NCBI GenBank assembly: GCA_964479595.1
Contig: CAYZMU010000009.1
Coordinates: 1-42,286 of the forward strand
Direction of reading: 5' to 3'
From: Firm-04 sp964479595
GTDB lineage: Bacteria; Bacillota; Clostridia; Oscillospirales; Ruminococcaceae
DNA: 42,286 nt
The position numbers and the translations under genes are program-made. The notes under the pieces were generated by a model, which was not told the DNA's origin, did no database searches, and saw nothing but the letters and a program-made list of their open reading frames with translations. Shown here in pieces: positions 24,978 to 34,200 of this stretch. Numbering within the stretch: position 1 is the stretch's first letter; every line of letters begins with the position of its first letter.

Positions 24978-26402
24978 TTATTTCTGATTCTGGAACGCGA
25001 AAAACGCCTTGTACGCCATATAGACGTCCAGCTTGCTGACGACCTCGAACGGCGCGTGCATGGACAGCACCGGCACGCCGCAGTCCACGGTGTCGATATT
25101 GAGGTTGGCGAGGAACTGCGCGACCGTTCCGCCGCCGCCCGCGTCCACTTTCCCGATTTCGCCCGTCTGCCAGAGCACGCCCGCGCGGTCAAAAATCCGC
25201 CGGACTTCCCCCAGATACTCCGCGGAGGCGTCCGAGGAGCCGCTCTTCCCGCGCGCGCCGGTGTATTTCATCACACAGACGCCGTGCCCCGCAAAGGCGG
25301 CGTTTAACTTTTCGTAGACGTCCGGGAAAGTCGGGTCGTACGCCGCCGTCACGTCCGCGGAGAGGCATTTCGAACGCGCGAGAACCCTGCGCGCGGGGAC
25401 ACCGAAGGTTTCCGCCAAATCTTCCACAAAATCCCGGAAATACGAGCCGCACAGCCCCGTATTGCCGTCGCTGCCGATTTCCTCCTTGTCCGTCAGAATC
25501 ACGGCTGCCGTGCGCGCGGGGTCTTTGGTATCGAGCAGCGCTCTCAGCGCGGGGTACGCGCAGACGCGGTCGTCCTGTCCGTACGCGCAAATCATGCTGC
25601 GGTCAAAACCCATGTCCCGCGCTTTCCCCGCCGGCACAATCTCCAGCTCCGCGGAGAGAAAATCTTCCTCGGTGATGCCGTATTCCTCGCGCAGAAGCCG
25701 CAGCACCGCCAGTTTCACGAGGTCAGAGCCCTCCTTGGCGCGCAGCGGCCGCGAACCCGCCAGCAGATTGAGCTCCTCGCCGCGAATCCCTCCCGCGAGC
25801 GGACGCTTGCTCTGTTCCCCCGCGAGGTGCGGCAGCAGGTCGGTGACGCAGAACACGGGGTCGCTTTCGTTTTCGCCGATGGTGATTTCCGCGCGCGTGC
25901 CGTCCTTGCGTATCACGACGCCGTGCAGCGCGAGGGGGAGCGCCGTCCACTGATATTTCTTGAGCCCCCCGTAGTAGTGCGTTTTCAGCAGAGCCAGATC
26001 GGAATCCTCATAAATCGGGCACTGCTTGACATCCAGTCTGGGCGAGTCGATATGCGCGGCGGTCAGCGTGATTCCGTCCTCGAGCGGCTGTGTGCCGATC
26101 ACCGCCGCCACGACCGCCTTGCCGCGGTTTATCCGGTAGATTCTGTCGCCCGCCTTGAGCGGCGAAACACCGTCCCAAGCCGCGAAGCCGTTCTCCTTGA
26201 GCAGTTCCTCCGCGCGCGCGGCCGCCTCTCTCTCGGTCTTGGCGGCGCTGATAAAGTCTTTGTACGTCTCGCAGAACGCGTCGCACGCGGCGATTTCCTC
26301 GTCGCTAAGTACCGCGGCGGCGTTCTCGCGTTTGAGCAGCAGTTCCTCGCGCAGCACCTTGAGCTCGTCGTTTTCCATCGGCAGCTCGCCGTTTTCGTTC
26401 AT
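24978..26402 (-). CDS. M18 family aminopeptidase (internal start in the coaE fusion frame)
   Basis: A 474-aa dinuclear zinc aminopeptidase of family M18, normally a cytosolic dodecamer that removes N-terminal (often acidic) residues in peptide turnover. Metal and catalytic motifs are complete: AAHIDSPRLDVK (His and Asp), TDKEEIGSDG (Glu pair), the Asp in SGSSDASAEY, and the C-terminal VPVLSMHAPFEV His. The length matches stand-alone family members, and a strong ribosome site precedes ATG 26402, so a free aminopeptidase is probably made whatever the status of the fusion. Confidence 0.85.
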   Translation of the reverse strand: MNENGELPMENDELKVLREELLLKRENAAAVLSDEEIAACDAFCETYKDFISAAKTEREAAARAEELLKENGFAAWDGVSPLKAGDRIYRINRGKAVVAAVIGTQPLEDGITLTAAHIDSPRLDVKQCPIYEDSDLALLKTHYYGGLKKYQWTALPLALHGVVIRKDGTRAEITIGENESDPVFCVTDLLPHLAGEQSKRPLAGGIRGEELNLLAGSRPLRAKEGSDLVKLAVLRLLREEYGITEEDFLSAELEIVPAGKARDMGFDRSMICAYGQDDRVCAYPALRALLDTKDPARTAAVILTDKEEIGSDGNTGLCGSYFRDFVEDLAETFGVPARRVLARSKCLSADVTAAYDPTFPDVYEKLNAAFAGHGVCVMKYTGARGKSGSSDASAEYLGEVRRIFDRAGVLWQTGEIGKVDAGGGGTVAQFLANLNIDTVDCGVPVLSMHAPFEVVSKLDVYMAYKAFFAFQNQK

Positions 26403-27020
26403 CTGAAAGCCCCTCCTCTTCGGCGCTTGGGAAAGCTCCGCGCGCAGCCGCGCTATCACGGCGTCCGTACGCGCTCTCAGTTCCTCCCAAGTGCCGTTGT
26501 TCTCTATAAGATAATCGCAGTTTTGCCTGAAAAACGCCTCGTCATGCTGCGCGTTCATGCGCAGGTCCGCTTCCCGCTGCGTGAGTCCGTCGCGCTGTGT
26601 GACGCGCGCGCGTCGAATCTCCCGCCCGCTCAGCACGCCGACAATTTTGTCGCAGCGGCGGTTCAGTCCGCTTTCAAAGAGCATGGGGGCGTCCAGAAGG
26701 ATTTCCCCGCTCCGCGTCTCCTCACCGTAGAAAATCCGCCGCGTGATATACGGAAAGACAATCGCCTCATAGCGCGCTTTCGCCTCGCTGTCGGAAAAAA
26801 TCAGCCTCGCGGCGGCTTTTCGGTCAAGGCTGCCGTCGCGCAGAAAAATCCCGTCCCCGAACACGCGCCGCAGCGCCGCCAGACACGGCGAACCGCGCGA
26901 AAGCACAGCCCGCGCTTCGCTGTCGGCGTTGATGACGGCAAACCCCGCCTCGGCGAAGATGGCGCTGACGGCGGTTTTTCCCGCGCCCGTCTGTCCGGTC
27001 AGCCCGATGAGCGCCGTCAT
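24978..27020 (-). CDS. coaE: in-frame fusion: dephospho-CoA kinase + M18 aminopeptidase
   Basis: One open frame of 680 aa joins two normally separate proteins. Residues 1-~200 are CoaE, which phosphorylates dephospho-CoA in the last step of coenzyme A synthesis: P-loop GLTGQTGAGKTA at 6-17, INADSEARA, LLDAPMLFESGLN. Residues ~207-680 are a full M18 metallo-aminopeptidase. There is no stop between them, yet GAGGAGGGG lies 8 nt before an internal ATG at 26402 (residue 207), a good separate start. In another frame an ATGA overlap (start/stop) exists at this point, as is usual for coupled genes. A one-base change in the CoaE tail could therefore have created the fusion, in nature or by sequencing error. 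The ATG at 27020 is 1 nt after the hisC stop. Confidence 0.85.
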   Translation of the reverse strand: MTALIGLTGQTGAGKTAVSAIFAEAGFAVINADSEARAVLSRGSPCLAALRRVFGDGIFLRDGSLDRKAAARLIFSDSEAKARYEAIVFPYITRRIFYGEETRSGEILLDAPMLFESGLNRRCDKIVGVLSGREIRRARVTQRDGLTQREADLRMNAQHDEAFFRQNCDYLIENNGTWEELRARTDAVIARLRAELSQAPKRRGFQMNENGELPMENDELKVLREELLLKRENAAAVLSDEEIAACDAFCETYKDFISAAKTEREAAARAEELLKENGFAAWDGVSPLKAGDRIYRINRGKAVVAAVIGTQPLEDGITLTAAHIDSPRLDVKQCPIYEDSDLALLKTHYYGGLKKYQWTALPLALHGVVIRKDGTRAEITIGENESDPVFCVTDLLPHLAGEQSKRPLAGGIRGEELNLLAGSRPLRAKEGSDLVKLAVLRLLREEYGITEEDFLSAELEIVPAGKARDMGFDRSMICAYGQDDRVCAYPALRALLDTKDPARTAAVILTDKEEIGSDGNTGLCGSYFRDFVEDLAETFGVPARRVLARSKCLSADVTAAYDPTFPDVYEKLNAAFAGHGVCVMKYTGARGKSGSSDASAEYLGEVRRIFDRAGVLWQTGEIGKVDAGGGGTVAQFLANLNIDTVDCGVPVLSMHAPFEVVSKLDVYMAYKAFFAFQNQK

Positions 27021-27021
27021 C

Positions 27022-28074
27022 TCAGTCGGGCGAGAGAATCTGCTCGAGCTGGGACAGCAGCAGCATCTGCTCGCGTCTTGTGCCCGCGCAGACGCGCAGC
27101 CCGTCGGGGAAGCACCGCACCGCGATGCCCGCGCGCAGCAGCGACTCGTGAATTTCCTTGGCGTACGCGGTCTTTACAAAGACGAAATTGGTCCTCGTCG
27201 CGTAGACGGTCTCCAGAATGTCCGGGTGCTGACTCGCCAAGTCGCCGATTCCCGTGTAGAGGCGCTGTGTCTGCACGATGATTTCGTCCCTGCAGCGCTC
27301 CAGCAGTTCGGTTTCCCTCAAAACCGCCGCGCAGAGCGCCTGCGAGAAGGCGTCGCAGTTGTAGGGGGATTTGCAGGCGCGCAGCAGACGCGTTTTGTAC
27401 GGGTCCATGACGGCAAACCCCATTCTCGCCGCCGCCATGCCGATGGCTTTGGAGCAGGTCCGCAGCACGACGAGATTGTCATACTTTTCGACTAAATCCA
27501 GAACGCTCTCGTCCCAGAAATCCATATACGCCTCGTCCACAATCACCAGACAGTCCGGCACGCCCTCCAGAATCCTTACAACATCCGCTCTGGGAATCCC
27601 CAGCGAGGTCGGGTTGCAGGGGTTGGAGAAAATGAGCGCGTTCGCGCCTTTGCACGCCTCAATCAGCGCGGGTACGCTGATTTGGCGGTTTTCCTGCTTG
27701 GGAAGCGCCGTGACCTCAAGCTCCGCGAGCGAGGCGTAGATGCCGTACATGGAGAAATCCGGCGTCAGGGTGACGAGTTTGTCCCCGCGCGACAGAAAAC
27801 AGTTTAACAAAAGCGTGATGATTTCGTCGGAGCCGTTGCCCGCCGTCACGCAGTCCGGCGAGAGGTGATAGTACGCGGCGAACGCCTCCACGGTCTGTGC
27901 CGCGAGCGGGTCGGGGTAGCGGTTGCAGTCGATTTGCTCGAGGATTCCGAGCAGTTTCGCCTTGAACACCGACGGCAGGTCGAAATAGGATTCATTGGAA
28001 TCCAGCCTGACGGCGCACGAGCCCGAAATCGGGTCATACGCCTTGAGTTTTGTCAGTTTTTCCGGCAGTTTCAC
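27022..28074 (-). CDS. hisC: histidinol-phosphate aminotransferase
   Basis: A 350-aa PLP-dependent class I/II aminotransferase that converts imidazole-acetol phosphate and glutamate to histidinol phosphate. The PLP lysine is Lys209 in RTCSKAIGMAAARMGF. Other marks are GNGSDEII, NPCNPTS and VDEAYMDF. The start overlaps the hisD stop by 4 nt (ATGA type), and coaE starts right after its own stop, so translation is coupled on both sides. Confidence 0.95.
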   Translation of the reverse strand: MKLPEKLTKLKAYDPISGSCAVRLDSNESYFDLPSVFKAKLLGILEQIDCNRYPDPLAAQTVEAFAAYYHLSPDCVTAGNGSDEIITLLLNCFLSRGDKLVTLTPDFSMYGIYASLAELEVTALPKQENRQISVPALIEACKGANALIFSNPCNPTSLGIPRADVVRILEGVPDCLVIVDEAYMDFWDESVLDLVEKYDNLVVLRTCSKAIGMAAARMGFAVMDPYKTRLLRACKSPYNCDAFSQALCAAVLRETELLERCRDEIIVQTQRLYTGIGDLASQHPDILETVYATRTNFVFVKTAYAKEIHESLLRAGIAVRCFPDGLRVCAGTRREQMLLLSQLEQILSPD

Positions 28075-29372
28075 GGGTCCTCACCTCCGTCCTCAAATCG
28101 CACGGCAATGGCGTTGGCGTGCGCGGTCAGCCCTTCGTGGTTCGCCATGAGGATAATGTCGTCTTTCGCGCCGCGCAGCGCGTCTTCCGTGTAATAGATA
28201 TAACTGGAACGCTTTACAAAACTGTAGACCGAAAGCGGGGAGAAGAACCGCGCCGTTCCGGACGTGGGCAGCACGTGGTTGGGTCCGGCATAGTAGTCCC
28301 CGAGCGGTTCGGAGGCGTAGCTGCCCAGAAATACCGAGCCCGCGTTGTCAAGTTTGCCGATATATTCCAGCGGATTTTCCATCAGCACTTCCAAGTGCTC
28401 CGGCGCGATTTCATTGGCCAAGGCAACCGCTTCCCGCGCCGTGTCACAGAGCAGGATCGCCCCGTTGCCGTCGAGCGAGGCCTCAATGATTTCGCGGCGT
28501 TTCAGCCCGCTTATCTGCCTTTTCAGCTCGTTCTGGGTCTCTTCGGCAATTCTTTCCGAAGTCGTCACAAGGACAGAGCAGGCGAGTTTGTCGTGTTCCG
28601 CCTGCGACATCAGATCCGCCGCGATGAATTTCGGGTTCGCGCTGTCGTCCGCCATCACGAGAATCTCGCTCGGCCCCGCGACCATATCGATATCCACGAC
28701 CCCGTAGAGCAGCCTTTTCGCCGTCGCGACGTAGATATTCCCCGGCCCTACGATTTTGTCCACGCGCGGAATGCTTTCCGTTCCGTACGCCAGCGCCGCC
28801 ACAGCCTGCGCGCCGCCCGCGAGGAAGATTCGGTCCACCCCGCACAGCCGCGCCGCCGTGAGAATATCGGGGTTCGGTCTGCCGTCGGCGCCGGGCGGCG
28901 TCACCATGACAAGCTCCTTGACCCCCGCGATTTTGGCGGGAATGGCGTTCATGAGCACCGAGGACGGGTACGCGGCGGTTCCGCCTGGAACATAGAGCCC
29001 CACGCGCTCCAGCCCGCGCAGCCGCTGCCCCAGAATCACCCCGTCGCTTCGGGTATTGACAAAGCCCTGCTCTTTCTGGCGGCTGTGGAAATCCGTAATG
29101 TTCTCAATGGCGTTGAGCAGCGCCTCCACAAACGCGGGGTCCGCCTCCTCCAGCGCCCGCGACACCGTGTCCTCGTCCACCTCAAAGCGCGCGGGGCTCT
29201 TTCCGTCGAATTTTTCCGTATACGCGCGCACCGCCGAATCACCGCCGCGGCGCACGTCCTCCAGAATTTCCGTTACGGTCCTTACGACCTCGGGGTCCGG
29301 CGCGGAGGCTCTTTCGCGCAGCCGCTCCAGAAACGGCCTCTCCTCCCTGCCGTTACAGCGATAGATCCGCAT
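28071..29372 (-). CDS. hisD: histidinol dehydrogenase
   Basis: A 433-aa zinc-dependent NAD enzyme that oxidises histidinol to histidine in two steps, the end of the pathway. Signature stretches are YVPGGTAAYPSSVLMNAIPA, GAQAVAALAYGTESIP, IVGPGNIYVATAKR, DMVAGPSEILVMADDSANP, SQAEHD and a C-terminal NHVLPTSGTARF with zinc-binding His. The length is normal. It overlaps hisG by 20 nt. Confidence 0.96.
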   Translation of the reverse strand: MRIYRCNGREERPFLERLRERASAPDPEVVRTVTEILEDVRRGGDSAVRAYTEKFDGKSPARFEVDEDTVSRALEEADPAFVEALLNAIENITDFHSRQKEQGFVNTRSDGVILGQRLRGLERVGLYVPGGTAAYPSSVLMNAIPAKIAGVKELVMVTPPGADGRPNPDILTAARLCGVDRIFLAGGAQAVAALAYGTESIPRVDKIVGPGNIYVATAKRLLYGVVDIDMVAGPSEILVMADDSANPKFIAADLMSQAEHDKLACSVLVTTSERIAEETQNELKRQISGLKRREIIEASLDGNGAILLCDTAREAVALANEIAPEHLEVLMENPLEYIGKLDNAGSVFLGSYASEPLGDYYAGPNHVLPTSGTARFFSPLSVYSFVKRSSYIYYTEDALRGAKDDIILMANHEGLTAHANAIAVRFEDGGEDP

Positions 29373-30018
29373 GGTTTTCCCTCTCTTCTTTCATGTACTG
29401 TTCGATTCTGCCGAGCAGCTGCTCCATCTCCCGCTGCCGCAGTTTCATGCTCACCGTATTCGCGATGAGCCGCGCGGAGACGGGGCGGATCTCCTCCAGC
29501 ACGGCAAGCCCGTTTTCACGCAGCGTCGTGCCCGTTTCCACAATGTCCACAATCCCGTCCGACAGTTCCAGCAGCGGCGCCAGCTCGACCGAACCCTCTA
29601 TCTTGACGATATCCACATCCATGCCCTTGCTCTCGAAGAAACGCCGTGTCACGTTGGGGTACTTCGAGGCAATGGTTTTTACGCCGTAGCCGTCGTAGAA
29701 GTCGGCGCCTTTCTTCACGGCGAGCGCGAATCCGCAGCGCCCGAATCCCAGATCGAGAAGCTCGTAGAACTTCCCGCCCATTTCCAGAATGATATCCTTG
29801 CCGACCACGCCGAAGTCGCAGACGCCGTGCTCGACATAGGTGATGACGTCGTTCGCTTTCGCGAGCACCGCCTCCATGCCCCCGTCACCGATGGGGAGAA
29901 TGAGCTTTCTGCCCTTTTTGCGCAGCGCGGAGCAGTCATAGCCCAGCGCCTCGAACAGCGCGACGGTATCCTTTTCCAGCCTGCCCTTTGTAAGAGCGAT
30001 ACGCAGCGGTCTCGGCAT
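29353..30018 (-). CDS. hisG: ATP phosphoribosyltransferase, short form catalytic subunit
   Basis: A 221-aa short-form HisG that condenses ATP with PRPP, the first and feedback-controlled step of histidine synthesis. The short form lacks the C-terminal regulatory domain and needs HisZ, which is encoded immediately upstream (4-nt gap), consistent with a HisZG hetero-octamer. Marks: RIALTKGRLEKD, DFGVVGKD, and the PRPP-binding DGIVDIVETGTTLRENGL. Confidence 0.95.
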   Translation of the reverse strand: MPRPLRIALTKGRLEKDTVALFEALGYDCSALRKKGRKLILPIGDGGMEAVLAKANDVITYVEHGVCDFGVVGKDIILEMGGKFYELLDLGFGRCGFALAVKKGADFYDGYGVKTIASKYPNVTRRFFESKGMDVDIVKIEGSVELAPLLELSDGIVDIVETGTTLRENGLAVLEEIRPVSARLIANTVSMKLRQREMEQLLGRIEQYMKEERENHADLSL

Positions 30019-30022
30019 TCTC

Positions 30023-31231
30023 TCAGCGTCCTCCTTCCGGCTCGCGGCTTTGCTCCCGCGCCCGCAGCACTTTCGTAATACCGCGCTCCGCGGCGTATTC
30101 CCGCGCCTGCTGCCATGTGCCGCACAGCGCGTGCTCGACTCTCAGCCCGTCCGCCCGCAGTTTCGCGGCGGTCTCCAGCGCGTCCCGCTCCTGCCCGCTT
30201 TCCGCCCAGATGAGCACATCCGGCGCCGGGGCGGAACCCTCCGGAGGGGTTTTGCCGCGCTTGCGCAGCACTTTCACGACCGCGTCCACGTTCACGGCAA
30301 AGCCCGTCGCGGGGACGTCGTAGCCGAACGCGCTCAGCAGTCTATCGTAGCGCCCGCCCGAGAGCACCTCCTCCCCGAAACCGGAAAGATAGCCCCGCAG
30401 TATCATGCCCGTGTAGTAGTCCGCGCGGTGCATCATGCCCAGATCCACGCGCACGCGTTCTTTTCCCGCGAACGCCGCCACGTCGTTCCAGAGCGACTGC
30501 AGTTCTGAGAGCGCGGCGGAAAATTCCTCCGAGCGGCAGATGGCGCGCGCTCTGTCAAAGACTTCCGCGCCCCCGAACAGCCTCGGCAGCATCCTCAGCA
30601 GCCGCACTTCCTCCGAATCCGGCAGCGCGCCGAGCAAATCCCCAAGCTCCGGGTAATTCTTTGCCTCGACATATTCCCGTATGGTCCGCCGCGTCGTCTC
30701 CGGCGCGTCAATCCGCGCCATCAGCGCGCGAAAAACCGCCGCGCTGCCCAATTCCAGCGTGAAATCCGTGCCGCAGGCGCGCAGCGCGTCCGCCGCCGCC
30801 GCGATAACCTCCAGGTCCGCCATGCGCGTGTCCGAGCCGATAAGCTCAATGCCCGCCTGCGGAATCTCGTCGTCGCGGCCCTTGAGCGTGGGGGAAATGA
30901 TATGGATATTCTGGTTGTAGCAGAGCCGCAGCGGGAGTTTCGCGTCTCTCAGCCGCGTGGCGCACACGCGCGCGATGGGAACGGTGTTGTCCGGGCGCAG
31001 CACCAGCAGCCGCCCCTTGGAATCCGTGAGTTTGTACATTCCCGTCTGCCCGAACTGCCGCGCGCGTTCCTGAAAGACATCGTAGAACTCCAGCGTCGGC
31101 GTAATCACCTCGCTGTAGCCGCGCTCCGTAAAGAGCCGATGCAGCCGGCTTTCAATCCCGCGCCGCCACGTGCACTCGTCAAAGAGCGAATCCCGCGTGC
31201 CCTCGGGCGTGATAAGGTCGTAATGATTCAT
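30023..31231 (-). CDS. hisZ: ATP phosphoribosyltransferase regulatory subunit
   Basis: A 402-aa histidyl-tRNA synthetase paralogue without aminoacylation activity that activates short-form HisG and carries histidine inhibition. Class II synthetase-like motifs include TPTLEFYDVF, LRPDNTVPIARV and GGRYDRLLSAFG. A full anticodon-binding domain is absent but a degenerate C-terminal Rossmann-like stretch (PDVLIWAESG..) is present. The start at 31231 has AAAGGAG upstream. It lies 30 nt after polC, so the his genes may be read through from the polC promoter. Confidence 0.93.
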   Translation of the reverse strand: MNHYDLITPEGTRDSLFDECTWRRGIESRLHRLFTERGYSEVITPTLEFYDVFQERARQFGQTGMYKLTDSKGRLLVLRPDNTVPIARVCATRLRDAKLPLRLCYNQNIHIISPTLKGRDDEIPQAGIELIGSDTRMADLEVIAAAADALRACGTDFTLELGSAAVFRALMARIDAPETTRRTIREYVEAKNYPELGDLLGALPDSEEVRLLRMLPRLFGGAEVFDRARAICRSEEFSAALSELQSLWNDVAAFAGKERVRVDLGMMHRADYYTGMILRGYLSGFGEEVLSGGRYDRLLSAFGYDVPATGFAVNVDAVVKVLRKRGKTPPEGSAPAPDVLIWAESGQERDALETAAKLRADGLRVEHALCGTWQQAREYAAERGITKVLRAREQSREPEGGR

Positions 31232-31261
31232 GCGAAACTCCTTTTATGTGTTTGCGGTCTG

Positions 31262-34200
31262 TCAGAAGAGCGAGAGCTGACTGGATTCCGGCATGTCACC
31301 GAGCGCCCCGGCGGACTTGAGCGCGGCAATCGTCGCTTTGGAGACACCGCTCATCGTCCGCAGATCTTCCACAGACTTAAACCCGCCACCCGCCGCCTGT
31401 TCGCGCACAGTGTCATAGAGCTTTTCCGCCGCCTTTTCCCCCACGCCGCTCAGCGCGGTGAAGGGAATCCGCAGACAGCCGTCCTCAATCAGGAAATTGA
31501 CGGCGTGCGAGCGGTATATGTCAATCGGCAGGAAGAAAATCCCGCGCGTCATCGCCTCATTGATAATCTTTAACATATCGAGCCGGTCGGCTTCCTTGTC
31601 CGTGAGCTTTTCCGGACCGCGCTGTTTTGCGAGCAGTTCTTTGACGCGCCCGCGCACCGCGTCAATCCCTTCCGCGGCGGACTTTGCCTCAAAATCCTTG
31701 CCCCGGATGGAGAAATAGGTCGCGTAGTATTCCAAAGGCTTATAGAGCTTGAACCACCCCAGCTTGATGGACGCGGTGACATACGCCGTGGCGTGGGCTT
31801 TCGGGAACATATATTTGATTTTCAGGAGGCTGTCGATATACCAGCGCGGAACGCCGTGCTCCAGCAGCATGGGCTCGATATCCGGGTGGTCCCGGAAGAA
31901 CTGCGCGGCCTTGCCCTTTCGGGTAAACTCCATGATTTTAAACGCGGTTTCGGGTTCGACTTTATGGTAAATCAGAAACGTCATGATGCTGTCGCGTGTC
32001 CCGATGACGTCGGAAATGGTGCAGACGCCCGAGTCAATCAGTTCCTCCGCGTTGCCCGTCCAGACATCCGTGCCGTGCGAAAGCCCCGAAATCTGCAGGA
32101 AATCCGAAAACTTTCTGGGCTTTGCCTTGAGGAGCATCCCGATTGTGAACGGTGTGCCCATCTCCGGCAGCCCCAGACTCCCCGTCGGGCAGAAAATCTC
32201 CTCCTCGGTCACCCCGAGCACCGAGCAGTCCGTACACATCTGATAGACTTTCTCGTCCGTGGTCGGGACGTCCGCGATTTTCATGCCGGTGAGTTCCTCC
32301 AGATGGTGGTAGAGCGTCGGCACCACGTGGCCCAGTTCGTCCAGTTTCAGGATCGTGTCGTGCAGGCTGTTGAAATCGAAATGCGTTGTGATAATCGTTT
32401 CGGAATCATCGTCCTCGTCCGGCTCCCCGGGCTGCTGGACCGGCGTGAAATCAAAGACATCGTAGTCCTCCGGCACCACGACCATGCCGCCGGGGTGCTG
32501 CCCCGTGGTTCTCTTGACGCCCACACAGCCCGCCACCAGACGGTTCTCCTCGCTCTTGTTGACGCTGGCGCCGTTCTCCTCAAGGTAGTGTTTCACATAG
32601 CCGTAGGCGGTTCTGTCCTTCACACCCGAAATCGTCCCCGCCTTGAACACATTCGCCCTTCCGAAGAGCTCCTCCGTGTAGCGGTGCGTCTGCGACTGGA
32701 ATTCGCTCGAGAAATTCTGGTCGATATCCGGCGCCTTTTCCCCGTGAAATCCCAGAAACGTCTCAAAGGGAATGTCGTGGCCGTCGCGGCGCATGGGCGT
32801 GCCGCAGCGCGGGCAGTCTTTCGGGGGCAGGTCATAGCCCGACCCCGCCGAGCCGTCCTCGATAAACTCCGAGTACTTACAGGATTCGCAGACATAATGC
32901 GGCACCAGCGGATTGACCTCCGAAATCCCCGCCATGCTCGCCACAAAGGAGGACCCGACGGAACCTCTGGAGCCGACCAGATAGCCGTGCGCCTCGGAAT
33001 TGGCGACCAGTTTCTGCGCGATCATATAGAGTACGGCAAAACCGTTGCCGCAGATGGAGTCAAGTTCCCTGTCCAGACGCTTTTGCACCAGTTCGGGCAG
33101 CGGGTCGCCGTAGATGCTTTTTGCGCGCTCGGTGGTGATGCGCACCAGATCCTTTTCCGCCCCCGGCAGAGAGGGCGTGAAGGTCCCTTTGGGGATGGCG
33201 TGGCAGGCGTCAATCTTGTCCGCTACGCGGTTCGGGTTCGTCACACAGACCTCAAACGCTCTGTCCGCGCCCAGATAGTCAAATTCCTCAAGCATTTCGT
33301 CTGTGGTGCGCAGATAGAGCGGAGCCTGACGCTCCGCGTTCTCATATCCGCTCCCGGACTGCAGAATCTTGCGGTAAATCGCGTCCTGCTCGTCCATGAA
33401 ATGCACATCGCAGGTCGCGCAGACGGGGATGCCGAGTTTGTCGCCGATTTGGAGAATCCGCCGGTTGTAATCGCGCAGGTCTTCCTCGGTTTTCGCGCCG
33501 TAGTGTTCGCTGCCGAGCATGAAGCGGTTGTTCGCGATGGGCTGTATCTCGAGATAGTCATAAAATTCTGCCAGCTCGAGCAGTTCTTCTTCCTTCGCTC
33601 CCTCAACCATCGCGGAAAAGAGTTCTCCCGCCTCGCAGGCGCTGCCGTAGAGCAGTCCCTCCCGGTGTTTGATGAGCAGCGACTTCGGAATAAGCGGCTT
33701 TTTGTAAAAATAATCGACCTGACTGTAGGAGACCAGCCGATAGAGATTCTTCATCCCGGTCTGGTTCTTGGCGAGGATAATCTGATGGAAGGGCTTTAAC
33801 TTTCTCGGGTCGGGCGCGGGCAGCCGTTCCGCGAAATCCCCCAGCGTCGTAATCTGATACCGCTTCTTCGCGCGGCTGACCAGCTCCAGATAGATTTTCG
33901 CGAGCATATAGGCGTCGTCCGAGGCGCGGTGGTGCTCAAACTTGCCAAGTTTCAAGTGCTTTGCGATCGTGTCCAGTCTGAGTCTTGTAAGCTCCGGCAG
34001 CATCACGCGCGCCAGCGGTACGGTATCTATCGTTATAAAATCAAAGGAAATGCCGTGCCGCGCGAAAACAGCCCGCAGAAAAGCGGTGTCAAACGGCGCG
34101 TTGTGCGCTATCAGCACGGGGTTATCCCCGCAGAATGTCAGAAACTCCCTTACGGCCGCCTCTTCTTTCGGCGCGTTTTCAACCATTTCCCGCGTGATAT

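Noticed and set aside
28050..29468. 472-codon plus-strand frame opposite hisD
   Set aside because: Shadow of hisD; no start signal and no recognisable domain.
31793..33799. 668-codon plus-strand frame opposite polC
   Set aside because: Arg/His/Val-rich antisense shadow caused by high GC in a well-recognised gene; no ribosome site or known domain.
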